A DNA stretch of 64,000 nt from Thiosulfativibrio zosterae (GTDB taxonomy: Bacteria > Pseudomonadota > Gammaproteobacteria > Thiomicrospirales > Thiomicrospiraceae). Location of the stretch: assembly GCF_011398155.1 (NCBI RefSeq), contig NZ_AP021888.1:248001-312000 (forward strand). The letters are read 5' to 3'. The translations under genes and the position numbers were made by a program. Positions 17,313-25,858 of the stretch are shown here, one piece after another (the stretch's first letter is position 1; every line of letters starts with the position of its first letter). The notes beneath the pieces are model-generated. The model was not told where the DNA came from, did not search any database, and saw only the letters and a program-made list of their open reading frames with translations.

Positions 17313-18239
17313 TTAAATGGGTTTTAAACCACTTTTAAACTGATCAAGCGAAATTTCTACCAGGCCTGATCTATCACGATTGGGGCCTTTAATCACTTCT
17401 TGTGCCGCCCAAGCATGCCCATGCACCACTTCATAGGTGGCGGGAATTTTTTGATCTGTGCGTGGCGCTCTAAATGCTTCGTAGTGCTCTAACATTTGGG
17501 TAAAGCGTTGCTTGCCCATCAGGCCTGCACCACGGTCTTGATTAGCAAGGGTTGCGCCTATGGCTTTTAAATCTTTCAAAACCCCAATGGGTTTGTCATA
17601 GGTCAGCACAAAGTCTTCTACATCCATCACCGGTTGTCCAAAACCATTGCGTATTAAAGCATCGCCAATATCGTGCATATCAATAAAGGTGTTTACATGG
17701 GCTTTTTGGTCGGTTTTTGACCAGGCCTGGCGCAGTTCTTTTAAAGTATCTGGACCAAAGGTGGTGAAAATCAACACACCTTCGGGTCGCAATACGCGGC
17801 GAAATTCTTGAAACACGGCATCCAAATCATCGCACCATTGCAACATCAAATTACTCACCAATAAATCCACCTGACCAGAAGCAAGCGGCAACGCATAGGC
17901 ATCGGCATTGATAAAGTGCTGCTGTTCACTGCTAAACAGCGATTTGGCTTTTTGCCCAAAGCTGCGTTGTTGTTGATAATGGTGCTGCGCTTTTTTGAGC
18001 ATGCCCAATGCCAGGTCTACCGCCATTACCTGCGCTTTGGGGTAACGCGCGCGCATTTTTTGCGTCAAAATCCCAGTGCCAGCACCGACATCTAACACCA
18101 CTTGCGGTTGAATGGCAATTAGGTCAAGGCGTTCATCTAAATGGTCGGCCACTTGGCGTTGCAAAACGGCCGCTTCGTCATAGCTGACGGCGGCATGATC
18201 AAAGTGTTGGCGAATGTGAGCGCGGTTAAAAGTTTGCAT
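17313..18239 (-). CDS. bioC: Malonyl-ACP O-methyltransferase BioC
   Basis: SAM-dependent methyltransferase that masks the malonyl carboxyl so that fatty-acid enzymes can build the pimeloyl chain of biotin. The 308 residues start HIRQHFDHAAVSYDEAAVLQ, a typical BioC opening, and carry SAM motif VLDVGAGTGIL (about 50) and the later segment VSNLMLQWCDDLD. It is somewhat longer than the usual 250-260 residues, with an insert in the middle and a C-terminal extension. It is the last gene of bioB-F-H-C, 5 nt after bioH. The coding strand holds a palindrome copy at 17719-17730 read as Arg-Gln-Ala-Trp-Ser. Confidence 0.93.
   Translation of the reverse strand: MQTFNRAHIRQHFDHAAVSYDEAAVLQRQVADHLDERLDLIAIQPQVVLDVGAGTGILTQKMRARYPKAQVMAVDLALGMLKKAQHHYQQQRSFGQKAKSLFSSEQQHFINADAYALPLASGQVDLLVSNLMLQWCDDLDAVFQEFRRVLRPEGVLIFTTFGPDTLKELRQAWSKTDQKAHVNTFIDMHDIGDALIRNGFGQPVMDVEDFVLTYDKPIGVLKDLKAIGATLANQDRGAGLMGKQRFTQMLEHYEAFRAPRTDQKIPATYEVVHGHAWAAQEVIKGPNRDRSGLVEISLDQFKSGLKPI
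17719..17730. repeat. Partial ACCAGGCCTGGT palindrome inside bioC
   Basis: The sequence GACCAGGCCTGG matches 11 of the 12 core bases; the right arm ends in C instead of T. The T-rich run before it (TTTTTGACC) fits the family flank. On the bioC coding strand it reads Arg-Gln-Ala-Trp-Ser. Confidence 0.6.
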
Positions 18240-18244
18240 TAAGG

Positions 18245-19063
18245 TTAAGTTTCTATCTGGGCGTGAATAAAGTGAATCAATGCATCAGCGGTGTCCTGCG
18301 GATGCGAGAAAAAAGGCATATGACTGGCGCCCTTGATAATGTGTAATTGGGCGCTGGGTTGCAAATCGTGCAACTGTGTTTGCAGGGCTTGCGGAATGAG
18401 TGGGTCATGTTCGCCAAACAACCATAGGGTAGGTTGGGTGATGTCTTGCAAATGGGGGCGGTTGTCGAGGTCGCGCAATAATTTGAGCCCTTGGGTGAGT
18501 CCCGCCAAGGACGGTAAATTTCGGTTGCGCATTTGGGCACTGAGTTGTTTCATCAAGGGGCGCGCATTATCAGAGCCTTGTAACTGTAAATTCCAAAACT
18601 GTTTGAGCAGGGTGAGTGACTCAACGCCCAGGGCTTTCATAAAGTTGGCCATGAGTTCTGGGCTGACGGCATTGGGCCAGCCATCTTGCTGGGTAAAGCG
18701 CGGCGTAGAAGCCAGGCAAATTAAACTTTGCACCTGTCGCGGATATTGCCAAGCCAGTTGTTGACACAGCAAGCCGCCCAGTGACCAGCCGAGCAGATGG
18801 GATTTGGGGGGTAGTGCTTGTGCCAAGGCATCACACCAAGCGCCATTCAGGTCGTTGGCAATTTGAGTTTTGCTCAGTTCTGGGCTTTGTCCAAACCCAG
18901 GTAGATCAATTAAATGAACCTGAAAATGGGGCGTTAGGAATTCTTGAGCCCAATCTGCCCAGCCGGCACTTTCAGCCGCCCAGCCATGCACCAGTGTCAG
19001 GTGTTCGGCATGGGGTTGGGTGCTGGGTAGCATTTGGTGATAAAGTGCGTGAGAAGTTGGCAT
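18245..19063 (-). CDS. bioH: Pimeloyl-ACP methyl ester esterase (BioH-like)
   Basis: Alpha/beta-hydrolase of 272 residues that removes the methyl ester from pimeloyl-ACP, ending the BioC-started chain extension. Catalytic residues are visible: Ser in GWSLGG, Asp in GEHDPLIP and His in GASHMPFF. The oxyanion region VHGWAAES and the motif IDLPGFGQSP are typical of BioH. It lies between bioF (9 nt) and bioC (5 nt), which supports the role. Other gatekeeper esterases (BioG, BioK, BioJ) fill the same slot elsewhere, but the motifs fit BioH best. Confidence 0.9.
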   Translation of the reverse strand: MPTSHALYHQMLPSTQPHAEHLTLVHGWAAESAGWADWAQEFLTPHFQVHLIDLPGFGQSPELSKTQIANDLNGAWCDALAQALPPKSHLLGWSLGGLLCQQLAWQYPRQVQSLICLASTPRFTQQDGWPNAVSPELMANFMKALGVESLTLLKQFWNLQLQGSDNARPLMKQLSAQMRNRNLPSLAGLTQGLKLLRDLDNRPHLQDITQPTLWLFGEHDPLIPQALQTQLHDLQPSAQLHIIKGASHMPFFSHPQDTADALIHFIHAQIET

Positions 19064-19072
19064 AGCGTTATT

Positions 19073-20269
19073 TTACCGTGAAAGCGTATGGCTGTGCTGA
19101 CAAGCGGCCAAAGCTTCTAATAGAGAATCGACTTGTTCAGCCGTATGAGCCGCACTGAGGGTGATGCGCAAGCGCGCGGTGTTGTGCGGCACAGTGGGTG
19201 GACGAATCGCGCCCACCCAAAAGCCTTGTTGCTTGAGCTGTTCACTCCAAGCTAAAGCGGTCGCGGCATCCCCTAAAACGATGGGTTGAATGGCGCTGGG
19301 AGAATCCATTAACGGCAGTCCCAGTTGGCTCGCGCCTATACGAAATTGTTGTATGAGCTGATTAAGGTGTTCACGACGCGCATCCGCCTGCTTTACCAAG
19401 CGCAAGGCTTCACGCCCCGCCGCGGCCATCATGGGTGACATGGCGGTGGTGTAGATGTAAGGTCGGGCAAAGTTAATGAGGGTTTCTATCAGCGTTTGAC
19501 TGCCGGCCACAAAAGCACCGCTCACCCCAAAGGCTTTGCCGAGCGTGCCCATTAAAATGGTGTTGGTATCGGGTTGACAATCAAAGTATTCAAAACAGCC
19601 TTTGCCGTGTTTGCCCAGCGCGCCAAAACCGTGGGCATCGTCCAAAAACAACCAGGCCTGGTTATTTTTAGCCAGTTTTTGCAGTTCTGGCAGCTTTGTC
19701 AAATCACCATCCATGCTGAATACGCCATCGCTGACAATCAGCGTTGCACTGTCGGCGTGTTGAGTTTTGCTGAGGCGTTTCTCAAGAGCGCTCATGTCGT
19801 TGTGCGCATAGCGTTTGAAGTCGGCATCACTTTGTAATGCGCCATCAATCAAGGAGGCGTGGTTGAGTTTGTCGCCTAAAATCAAATCACCCTTTTGCAT
19901 TAACACCTGTTGCACTGCAAGGTTGGCCATGTAACCGGTCGAAAACAACAGTACACGCTCCACGCCAAGCCAATCGGCTAATTCGTCTTCTAATAGGTGA
20001 TGTTCTAGGCTATGACCAGTGACCAGGTGCGCGGCACCGGATCCCACACTGAGGTTTTGACTGAGGGTTTGTTGCAAGGCATTTTTCAGTTCGGGTGCAT
20101 TGGCAAGCCCCAGATAATCATTGGATGAAAAGTTGATGACCTGTTTGCCGTTGATTTGCATGCTAGGCTGCTGCGCACTGAGTGCCAAAGGTCGGGCACG
20201 ATACAGGTTTTGCGCCTGGCGTGCTTGTAGCAGTGGGGCAAAACGCTGTTCGATGGAAGGTTTGTTCAT
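19073..20269 (-). CDS. bioF: 8-amino-7-oxononanoate synthase
   Basis: PLP-dependent enzyme that condenses pimeloyl thioester with L-alanine. The 398 residues carry NFSSNDYLGLA, GSGAAHLVTGHS, the aspartate motif DDAHGFGALGKHGKG and the PLP-lysine region TLGKAFGVSGAF. The length is typical. ATG is at 20267-20269, 14 nt after bioB. Codons before the DDAH motif are made by a 31-bp copy of the dispersed palindrome, giving Lys-Asn-Asn-Gln-Ala-Trp-Leu-Phe-Leu. The residues fit what the family tolerates there, so the enzyme should be functional. Confidence 0.96.
   Translation of the reverse strand: MNKPSIEQRFAPLLQARQAQNLYRARPLALSAQQPSMQINGKQVINFSSNDYLGLANAPELKNALQQTLSQNLSVGSGAAHLVTGHSLEHHLLEDELADWLGVERVLLFSTGYMANLAVQQVLMQKGDLILGDKLNHASLIDGALQSDADFKRYAHNDMSALEKRLSKTQHADSATLIVSDGVFSMDGDLTKLPELQKLAKNNQAWLFLDDAHGFGALGKHGKGCFEYFDCQPDTNTILMGTLGKAFGVSGAFVAGSQTLIETLINFARPYIYTTAMSPMMAAAGREALRLVKQADARREHLNQLIQQFRIGASQLGLPLMDSPSAIQPIVLGDAATALAWSEQLKQQGFWVGAIRPPTVPHNTARLRITLSAAHTAEQVDSLLEALAACQHSHTLSR
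19642..19672. repeat. Full-length palindromic element embedded in bioF
   Basis: This 31-bp stretch is the exact reverse complement of the terminator element at 1263-1293, including A/T flanks and the core ACCAGGCCTGGT. On the bioF coding strand it reads in the same sense as the plus-strand sequence at 1263-1293. It has the complete hairpin-plus-T-tract form, so it could act as an internal terminator unless translation prevents folding. Confidence 0.9.
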
Positions 20270-20283
20270 GGGGTTTGCAAAAC

Positions 20284-21312
20284 TTAAGCGGTGAGCTCGG
20301 TGATTTGTTCGGCCATTTTTTGCGATTGCAATTTGGCTTCGGCGTTTTCTTGCATTTTGATGCCCAGCTTGGCAAATAACATCAAGTCGTGGTCTGACTC
20401 GGGGTTTTCAGTGGTTAAGAGTTTATCGCCATAAAAAATGGAATTAGCGCCCGCCAAGAAACACAGCGCTTGAGCTTCGTCGGTTAGTGACATACGCCCT
20501 GCCGAAAGTCGCACATAGGTTTGTGGCATTAAAATACGCGCCGTGGCAATCACGCGGATAAATTCAAATGAATCGGTTTTGTCTTTCATGTGCGCCAAAG
20601 GCGTGCCTTCAACCGCTACCAAGAGGTTAATTGGCACGGAATTAGGATGAAAGCGCATGGTGGCAAAGGTGCGCAATAATTCGGCACGGTCTTTGTGTTC
20701 TTCGCCCATACCAATAATACCGCCCGAGCAGACATTGATGCCCGCTTTTTGCACCTTGTCGATGGTGTCTAAACGGTCTTGATAGTTGCGTGTGGTGATG
20801 ATTTTAGGGTAAAAGGCTTCTGAGGTATCAAGGTTGTGATTGTAATAATCCAATCCCGCTTCTTTGAGTTGCGCTACCTGGTCATCGTTGAGCATGCCCA
20901 AGGTTAAGCAGGTTTCTAGCCCTAAATCTTTAACGACGCGCACCATTTCTAACACCCGCGGAAAATCTTTTTTGGTGGGGTTGCGCCAAGCCGCACCCAT
21001 GCACAAACGAGTGGCACCACGCTCTTTGGCAACCAGAGCTTGTTCAATGACTTCTTGCACTTCGAGCATTTGTTGTTTTTCAAGGTCGGTTTGGTTGCGC
21101 GCGCTTTGTGAGCAATAAGCACAGTCTTCAGCACAACCGCCCGACTTAATGTTTACCAAAGTACTGGTTTGAATTTCGTTGGGATTAAAGTACATTCGGT
21201 GAACCGACTGGGCTTGGAACATTAAATCGTTAAAAGGTTGGTTCATGATTTGCTTGATTTCTTCAAGCGTCCAATCGTTGCGAATTTGTCCAAAGGGGGC
21301 TGCTTGGGTCAT
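20284..21312 (-). CDS. bioB: Biotin synthase
   Basis: Radical-SAM enzyme that inserts sulfur into dethiobiotin. The [4Fe-4S] radical-SAM motif is in [16 protein letters not shown] (Cys-x3-Cys-x2-Cys, about residues 60-67). The fixed segments [29 protein letters not shown] and LSAGR are all present. The 342 residues are typical. It is the first gene of bioB-F-H-C and is divergent from comF; a 20-bp dyad in the intergenic gap may be its operator. bioA and bioD are not in the window. Confidence 0.97.
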   Translation of the reverse strand: MTQAAPFGQIRNDWTLEEIKQIMNQPFNDLMFQAQSVHRMYFNPNEIQTSTLVNIKSGGCAEDCAYCSQSARNQTDLEKQQMLEVQEVIEQALVAKERGATRLCMGAAWRNPTKKDFPRVLEMVRVVKDLGLETCLTLGMLNDDQVAQLKEAGLDYYNHNLDTSEAFYPKIITTRNYQDRLDTIDKVQKAGINVCSGGIIGMGEEHKDRAELLRTFATMRFHPNSVPINLLVAVEGTPLAHMKDKTDSFEFIRVIATARILMPQTYVRLSAGRMSLTDEAQALCFLAGANSIFYGDKLLTTENPESDHDLMLFAKLGIKMQENAEAKLQSQKMAEQITELTA

Positions 21313-21340
21313 GGTTATTGCTCATCCAGTTGAAATATCG

Positions 21341-21360
21341 GGTTATTATAACGGATAACC
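21341..21360. promoter_or_regulatory. Dyad between bioB and comF, candidate operator
   Basis: GGTTAT and ATAACC form a perfect 6-bp inverted repeat with an 8-bp spacer. It lies 28 bp upstream of the bioB start and 29 bp upstream of the comF GTG. Biotin operons are commonly repressed by BirA, but this dyad does not match the usual TTGTAAACC half-site. The operator role is inference from position. Confidence 0.35.
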
Positions 21361-21389
21361 AGTTCAGATTGGTCAGGAAAGGAGGGGGT

Positions 21390-22076
21390 GTGAATCGGTT
21401 AGAGCGTTGGGTATTTCCGCCCACTTGTGTGCTCACGCACCAAAAACTATCCAATAATAGTCAATTTGATTTGGCTCAGGCGATTTTGGAAGGGTTTTCG
21501 CAAACCCAAGCAGTCTGTCCGATTTGTAATGAGGCCACGCCAAATGCTCAAGTATGTGGCGCTTGTTTAACCCAAAAACCGAGTTTTGATGTCACCTTAA
21601 CGGCATTTGATTTTGAGGGTGATTTAAGGGAGTTGATTTTGCAGTTTAAATATCAACCGGCGCTACATTTAGGTAAATTACTGGCCGATATTTCAGTGCA
21701 TCATTTTAAAGGTCGAGCGGTGGATGCGCTCTTGCCCGTGCCGATTCACCTGGAGCGTTTGTTAAATCGCGGATTTAATCAATCAACTCTGTTGGCCAGG
21801 CATTGGGGTAAGCAACTCAATCTCCCTGTCATCACCGATGCGATTGAGCGTATCAAAGCCACGGAAACCCAAACTCATTTAACCGCCAAAGAGCGCCAAG
21901 AAAATTTAAAAGGCGCGTTTGCCGTCAATGTAGCGGCGTTGGCAGGCTGCAAAAGTATTGCGTTGGTGGACGATGTTATTACCACAGGTGCCACCATGCA
22001 GGCAATTGCAGGCGTTTTAAAGACTCACCTTCCTGCATTACGAATAGAGGCATGGGCGGTCGCAAAAACACGCTGA
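21390..22076 (+). CDS. comF: ComF family protein (phosphoribosyltransferase fold, competence-linked)
   Basis: A 228-residue protein with an N-terminal zinc-finger region (FPPTC, CPIC, CGAC) and a C-terminal phosphoribosyltransferase domain whose signature is IALVDDVITTGATM. ComF proteins are required for natural transformation in several bacteria, probably handling incoming single-stranded DNA. GTG at 21390 is chosen because a strong AAAGGAGG site precedes it and the protein then begins NRLERWVFPPTC as in relatives; an upstream TTG in frame would place extra residues over the bio promoter. Its presence is relevant to the uptake-sequence hypothesis. Confidence 0.9.
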   Translation: MNRLERWVFPPTCVLTHQKLSNNSQFDLAQAILEGFSQTQAVCPICNEATPNAQVCGACLTQKPSFDVTLTAFDFEGDLRELILQFKYQPALHLGKLLADISVHHFKGRAVDALLPVPIHLERLLNRGFNQSTLLARHWGKQLNLPVITDAIERIKATETQTHLTAKERQENLKGAFAVNVAALAGCKSIALVDDVITTGATMQAIAGVLKTHLPALRIEAWAVAKTR

Positions 22077-22169
22077 TAAGTGTGGTTTATAGGGTTATAA
22101 GAATTAATTGAATTTTGGCGTTTTAAAATCAGTATGATAAAAGAATAGGTGTAATTAAGAGATTGTTTT

Positions 22170-22664
22170 ATGAAGTATTTTTCAGTGTTATTTACAGTTT
22201 TATTGATGTTGTCGCCGCCCACATTTGCAGAGTCTCAATATATCCGCTCCCTTCAGTGCAAGTTAATGGAGTCGCCAAACTTTAAGGCAGAAGTGGTGGC
22301 GACCTTGTCGCAAGGACTTGAGGTGAGTGTTTTAGAAAAGAAAGGGGTTTGGGTAAAAATTGAAACCCCAGAGAAAATCAGTGGTTGGGTTTCTAAATTT
22401 TTATTGTCGCCTGTTAAGCCAGATGAGAATGCAACCAGTATCTTGGACTTTAAAGAAGAAGATTTAAATAATGTTAGACAACGAGCATCGGTGATTACCA
22501 CAGCCGCTGCTGCCCGTGGCTTAACGGCTAAAGAGGTGAGTGACGGAGTCAATACGCCAGTGGTGGGTGGGCAAAATTTTGATGCGCTCAAGTTGATGGA
22601 AAGTTATCGCCCCAGTGATGCTGAAATCGAAGCGTTTATTCGCTCTATTCCCATGTCTAAATAA
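22170..22664 (+). CDS. Exported SH3-domain protein
   Basis: A 164-residue periplasmic protein: a signal peptide (MKYFSVLFTVLLMLSPPTFA), then a bacterial SH3 domain (about 25-80) with the typical WVKIETPEKISGWVSKFLL end. The C-terminal half is Ala/Asp-rich and probably helical (TTAAAARGLTAKEVSDGV). It is the first gene of a four-gene run; the GTG of the M48 gene directly follows its TAA. SH3b domains often bind peptidoglycan; the link is general. A similar SH3-plus-M48 pairing suggests joint action in the periplasm, which is inference. Confidence 0.82.
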   Translation: MKYFSVLFTVLLMLSPPTFAESQYIRSLQCKLMESPNFKAEVVATLSQGLEVSVLEKKGVWVKIETPEKISGWVSKFLLSPVKPDENATSILDFKEEDLNNVRQRASVITTAAAARGLTAKEVSDGVNTPVVGGQNFDALKLMESYRPSDAEIEAFIRSIPMSK

Positions 22665-24545
22665 GTGCAGAGGTTGAAAGTGATTTTACGATTACTGGTT
22701 TTGGGGTTGTTAAGTAGCTTAAGTTTGCAGGTGCAAGCGCTGCAAAACACGCGCATGAGTGTGCTTGAGGCTGCGGACGAATGGACACCACAAGACCTAG
22801 AGGCAGAAATCTATTTTGGTCGCAATTTAGCGGCCAAAATGTTGGGGCAGTCGCCTTTGTATGCTGATGAAGTGGCGCAGGGGTATGTGAATGAGTTAGG
22901 CGCAAGTTTAGCTAAAAATAGCAATCGTCCTGATTTAAAGTTTTATTTTGCAATTTTGGATGATGAACAAATTAATGCCTTTGCAGCACCAGGAGGTTAT
23001 GTATTTATCACCAAGGGAGCGATTGAGTTTTGTGAAAACGAAGCAGAACTGGCCGGTATTCTAGCGCATGAAATAGGCCATGTGACGGAGCGACACATCG
23101 TTAAGCAACTTAAAATACGCGGTAAAAACGCCGATCAAATGACAGGCTTAATGTCCTCGATGATTATGGGTGGTGGTCAGACTCTGACATCCGCTTTTAG
23201 CATGGCAATGGACGAGGCGCTCGATACTTGGAAAGGCGCGGGGCTTAAAGACCGAAAAGATGAATATCAAGCCGATCAAATATCGACAGAAATCCTCTTA
23301 AAAACAGGCTACGACCCCAAAGCCTTGGCAGGCTACCTCGCTCGTGTAAGCGAGCACAAGGAAGAAGTCAAAGATAGAGTAAGAACACACCCGCCTTTTC
23401 ATTTGCGTATTAAAGCCATAGAACAGCAGTTATATGGCACAAAGCCACTTGATCAATTTGAGAATCCACAGCGTTTAAATAACAACTTAGCCTCCATCTT
23501 CAAATATGTGGAAGAAGAAACCTTAGCTAAAAATCTATTTTTATATGCGCCACCTCTTGAATCAGAAAGTTTTCAAAGTTACTTAAATCAAATGAATGGC
23601 GCAGTTAATGCTGTTCAAGGTAAGAAAAATGTTTTGCCTGTTTTTGCAGTTTTGTCAGATGAAGTTTTTTATAAGCGTTATGATTATTTCACGGTCATTT
23701 CTAGTGGTTTGTTGTCTCAACTTGAAAATGAGGCACAATTAGCCTCGCTCTTGACGGTATTTTCTATTCCAGAAGGACAGAAAAATATTGATGATGCGAT
23801 TAGCATGGCAATGATTAATTTAGGTTATAACCCGATGGCATGGGTTGAAGTTTTAAGCCACTTTGAAGCTCAAATACAAGATTTTGAGTTTCAAAATGCT
23901 AAGGTTAGGTCGCAACAACTGCGGAAGGATTTATCTGATGATGGTGCTTTGAATCAAAAGCGTTGGCAAGAGCAATTTAAATTTGCTTTGGCTGAAACCG
24001 TTGAAAAAGGAATCTTGCCGTTAGCCTATATGGCGCAAATTGATGCATCTGAAAAGCGCAACCGTTATTTGAACTTGGTTGCCTATTCGATTGCTAAAGC
24101 AATTGGGTATGAAAATTTTAATGGGTTGTTAGTTATTCAGTCAGACCTCCCAATGATGCGGCTTCAAGTAAACCAAGTATTGCTGTCCTCTAGTGTATTA
24201 AACGAGCTAAATAATGAAGCTGAGTTAGCGGGTCTTATTGCAAATACTATGCTGTATGGCTTGAATCGTCGTCAAAATCTTCAAAAACACTCTGATGAAA
24301 TTTACCTAGAAGCGGACTCCTCAACCATGAGCTTGTTAAATGAGTTAGGTTACGGCCCAGCGCATTGGTTAGCTTATTTAAAAGCGCGTGAAACCAAAGG
24401 AAGTTCAGAGTTCAAAAATCTTATTAATCAATCCAATATAGATGACCGAACAGCCATTTTGACTCAAAAAACGCAAGGCCGACCTGCCTGGAAACGCTTT
24501 GGACAGAGTCATGAACAGCGTTTTAAAGAATATATGAAAAGTTAA
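22665..24545 (+). CDS. M48-family metallopeptidase, BepA-like, with extra degenerate modules
   Basis: Exported 626-residue protein with a signal peptide (about 1-25) and an M48 domain: NAFAAPGGYVFITKGAI, the zinc site HEIGH (135-139) and the third ligand in DEYQAD (Glu200). BepA relatives act on stalled outer-membrane assembly intermediates and are usually near 480 residues. Beyond about 300 the protein seems to repeat the module twice. Segments at 326-405 and 488-579 again show LENEAQLASLL or LNNEAELAGLI and end LGYNPMAW or LGYGPAHW, matching ENEAELAGIL and TGYDPKAL. Neither repeat has HEXXH; the third keeps a DEIYLEAD like the metal-glutamate motif. The start is GTG directly after the SH3 gene stop. 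It is followed 18 nt later by a porin gene. Confidence 0.88.
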   Translation: MQRLKVILRLLVLGLLSSLSLQVQALQNTRMSVLEAADEWTPQDLEAEIYFGRNLAAKMLGQSPLYADEVAQGYVNELGASLAKNSNRPDLKFYFAILDDEQINAFAAPGGYVFITKGAIEFCENEAELAGILAHEIGHVTERHIVKQLKIRGKNADQMTGLMSSMIMGGGQTLTSAFSMAMDEALDTWKGAGLKDRKDEYQADQISTEILLKTGYDPKALAGYLARVSEHKEEVKDRVRTHPPFHLRIKAIEQQLYGTKPLDQFENPQRLNNNLASIFKYVEEETLAKNLFLYAPPLESESFQSYLNQMNGAVNAVQGKKNVLPVFAVLSDEVFYKRYDYFTVISSGLLSQLENEAQLASLLTVFSIPEGQKNIDDAISMAMINLGYNPMAWVEVLSHFEAQIQDFEFQNAKVRSQQLRKDLSDDGALNQKRWQEQFKFALAETVEKGILPLAYMAQIDASEKRNRYLNLVAYSIAKAIGYENFNGLLVIQSDLPMMRLQVNQVLLSSSVLNELNNEAELAGLIANTMLYGLNRRQNLQKHSDEIYLEADSSTMSLLNELGYGPAHWLAYLKARETKGSSEFKNLINQSNIDDRTAILTQKTQGRPAWKRFGQSHEQRFKEYMKS

Positions 24546-24563
24546 AATAAGAAGCAGAAAATT

Positions 24564-25847
24564 ATGAAGTATAAGTCCACCGCAATTTTATTTAGCAGCA
24601 TCTTATTGCTGATTAGCACTAAAGTGTATGCTGATCAGTATCATTATAGTGATATCTTAATCGGTGACAGAGCGGCAGGTTTTTCTGGCGCCTATACTGC
24701 GATTTCTGATGATCCGTCGGGGCTTTATTACAACCCAGCCGGCATAGTGCGAGCGCCAGATGGCCAGCTTTCTGCCAGCGCAAACGCCTATAATCAAACT
24801 GCTTACAAATATTCTAATATTAACGCTGGCGGACATACCTGGGAAAGAAAATCGAATGCCAATATTGCTAATTTTTTCGGAGCCTTTCAACCGTTTGGTG
24901 AATTCATGGTTGGGTTTTCAATCGCAGTACCAGATTCTAACAAAGCCAGCCAAGATGAATCTTTTCATAATTATGAAGCAGCTGACCCTAATTGGACCAT
25001 CCAAGATGAAATCATCAACTACAAAGAAGACGATACGACCTTACTATTTGGTCCAAGTTTGGCCTACAAGTTAAATGACAAGTTATCACTGGGCGCAACG
25101 CTTTATATTCATGTCAGAAATGACGAATTTACCTTTAGACAAGAAACTCGAGCCAGCAATAATGCCAGTGGAGATATTGTTTATGACATTCTGTTTCAAA
25201 AGTATAAAACTAATGAGATGGGCTTAAAACCAATGTTAGGTGTCATGTGGGATGCCTCTAAAACTTTTTCAGTGGGTGCAACCCTCGCTCAAACATTTAT
25301 GCTTTCTCAAGATCCTATGGCACAAAACAGTCAAATTACCAATGCCAGTATAGATAAAACCTCTGGTGTAACGGTGATTACTAAAGTAGGCAATAATGTC
25401 GATGCTGGAAATTATTTTCCGGTCGGCATGTCTAAAGCACCTGATAGACAGTTGCCATTAGAAGCCAAGCTTGGGTTTGCTTGGTTTCCAGACTCTCGTT
25501 TAATTGTGTCAACCGATATCCAATATTACGGAGAAACTTCGGACTATGCTTCGGTATTAAATATTGCAGGGGGCATGGAGTATTTCTTTTCTCCCAAAAT
25601 ATCTACCCGATTTGGCTTGAATACCAATAATTCAAATAACAAATCCCTAAATCAGCCAGGGTTTGATGTGGATATGCTGGGTTTAACATGGAGCTTAAGT
25701 CAACACAATCGCTTAAGTGCCTTAACATTTGGCTTAAATTATAGTCAAGGAACAGGGAAAGCCAGATTGTTAGAAGGGTCTAATCGCATTCAAGATTTAA
25801 CCGTGCAATCATTAACCGCGTACATCGCAACATCAATGAATTTCTAA
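24564..25847 (+). CDS. FadL/OmpP1-type outer-membrane protein
   Basis: A 427-residue predicted outer-membrane beta-barrel. The signal peptide ends at VYA (residue 23). GDRAAGFSGAYTAISDD (34-50) followed by YYNPAG matches the N-terminal hatch of the FadL/OmpP1/TodX superfamily. The rest alternates short beta strands and ends in MNF, with a terminal Phe as in many porins. FadL proteins pass hydrophobic molecules through the outer membrane; here the substrate is unknown. The position between an M48 BepA-like gene and a giant lipoprotein gene, with 18- and 11-nt gaps, suggests a role in export or anchoring of the lipoprotein, which is inference. Confidence 0.85.
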   Translation: MKYKSTAILFSSILLLISTKVYADQYHYSDILIGDRAAGFSGAYTAISDDPSGLYYNPAGIVRAPDGQLSASANAYNQTAYKYSNINAGGHTWERKSNANIANFFGAFQPFGEFMVGFSIAVPDSNKASQDESFHNYEAADPNWTIQDEIINYKEDDTTLLFGPSLAYKLNDKLSLGATLYIHVRNDEFTFRQETRASNNASGDIVYDILFQKYKTNEMGLKPMLGVMWDASKTFSVGATLAQTFMLSQDPMAQNSQITNASIDKTSGVTVITKVGNNVDAGNYFPVGMSKAPDRQLPLEAKLGFAWFPDSRLIVSTDIQYYGETSDYASVLNIAGGMEYFFSPKISTRFGLNTNNSNNKSLNQPGFDVDMLGLTWSLSQHNRLSALTFGLNYSQGTGKARLLEGSNRIQDLTVQSLTAYIATSMNF

Positions 25848-25858
25848 TGGATTCTTAA

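Noticed and set aside
17361-17372. ACCAGGCCTGAT near the end of bioC as another palindrome copy
   Set aside because: The right arm is broken in the outer part and the A/T flanks are missing; 10 of 12 bases is not enough to count it with the family.
21313-21389. BirA operator upstream of bioB
   Set aside because: No TTGTAAACC-type half-sites could be found; only an unrelated dyad is present.
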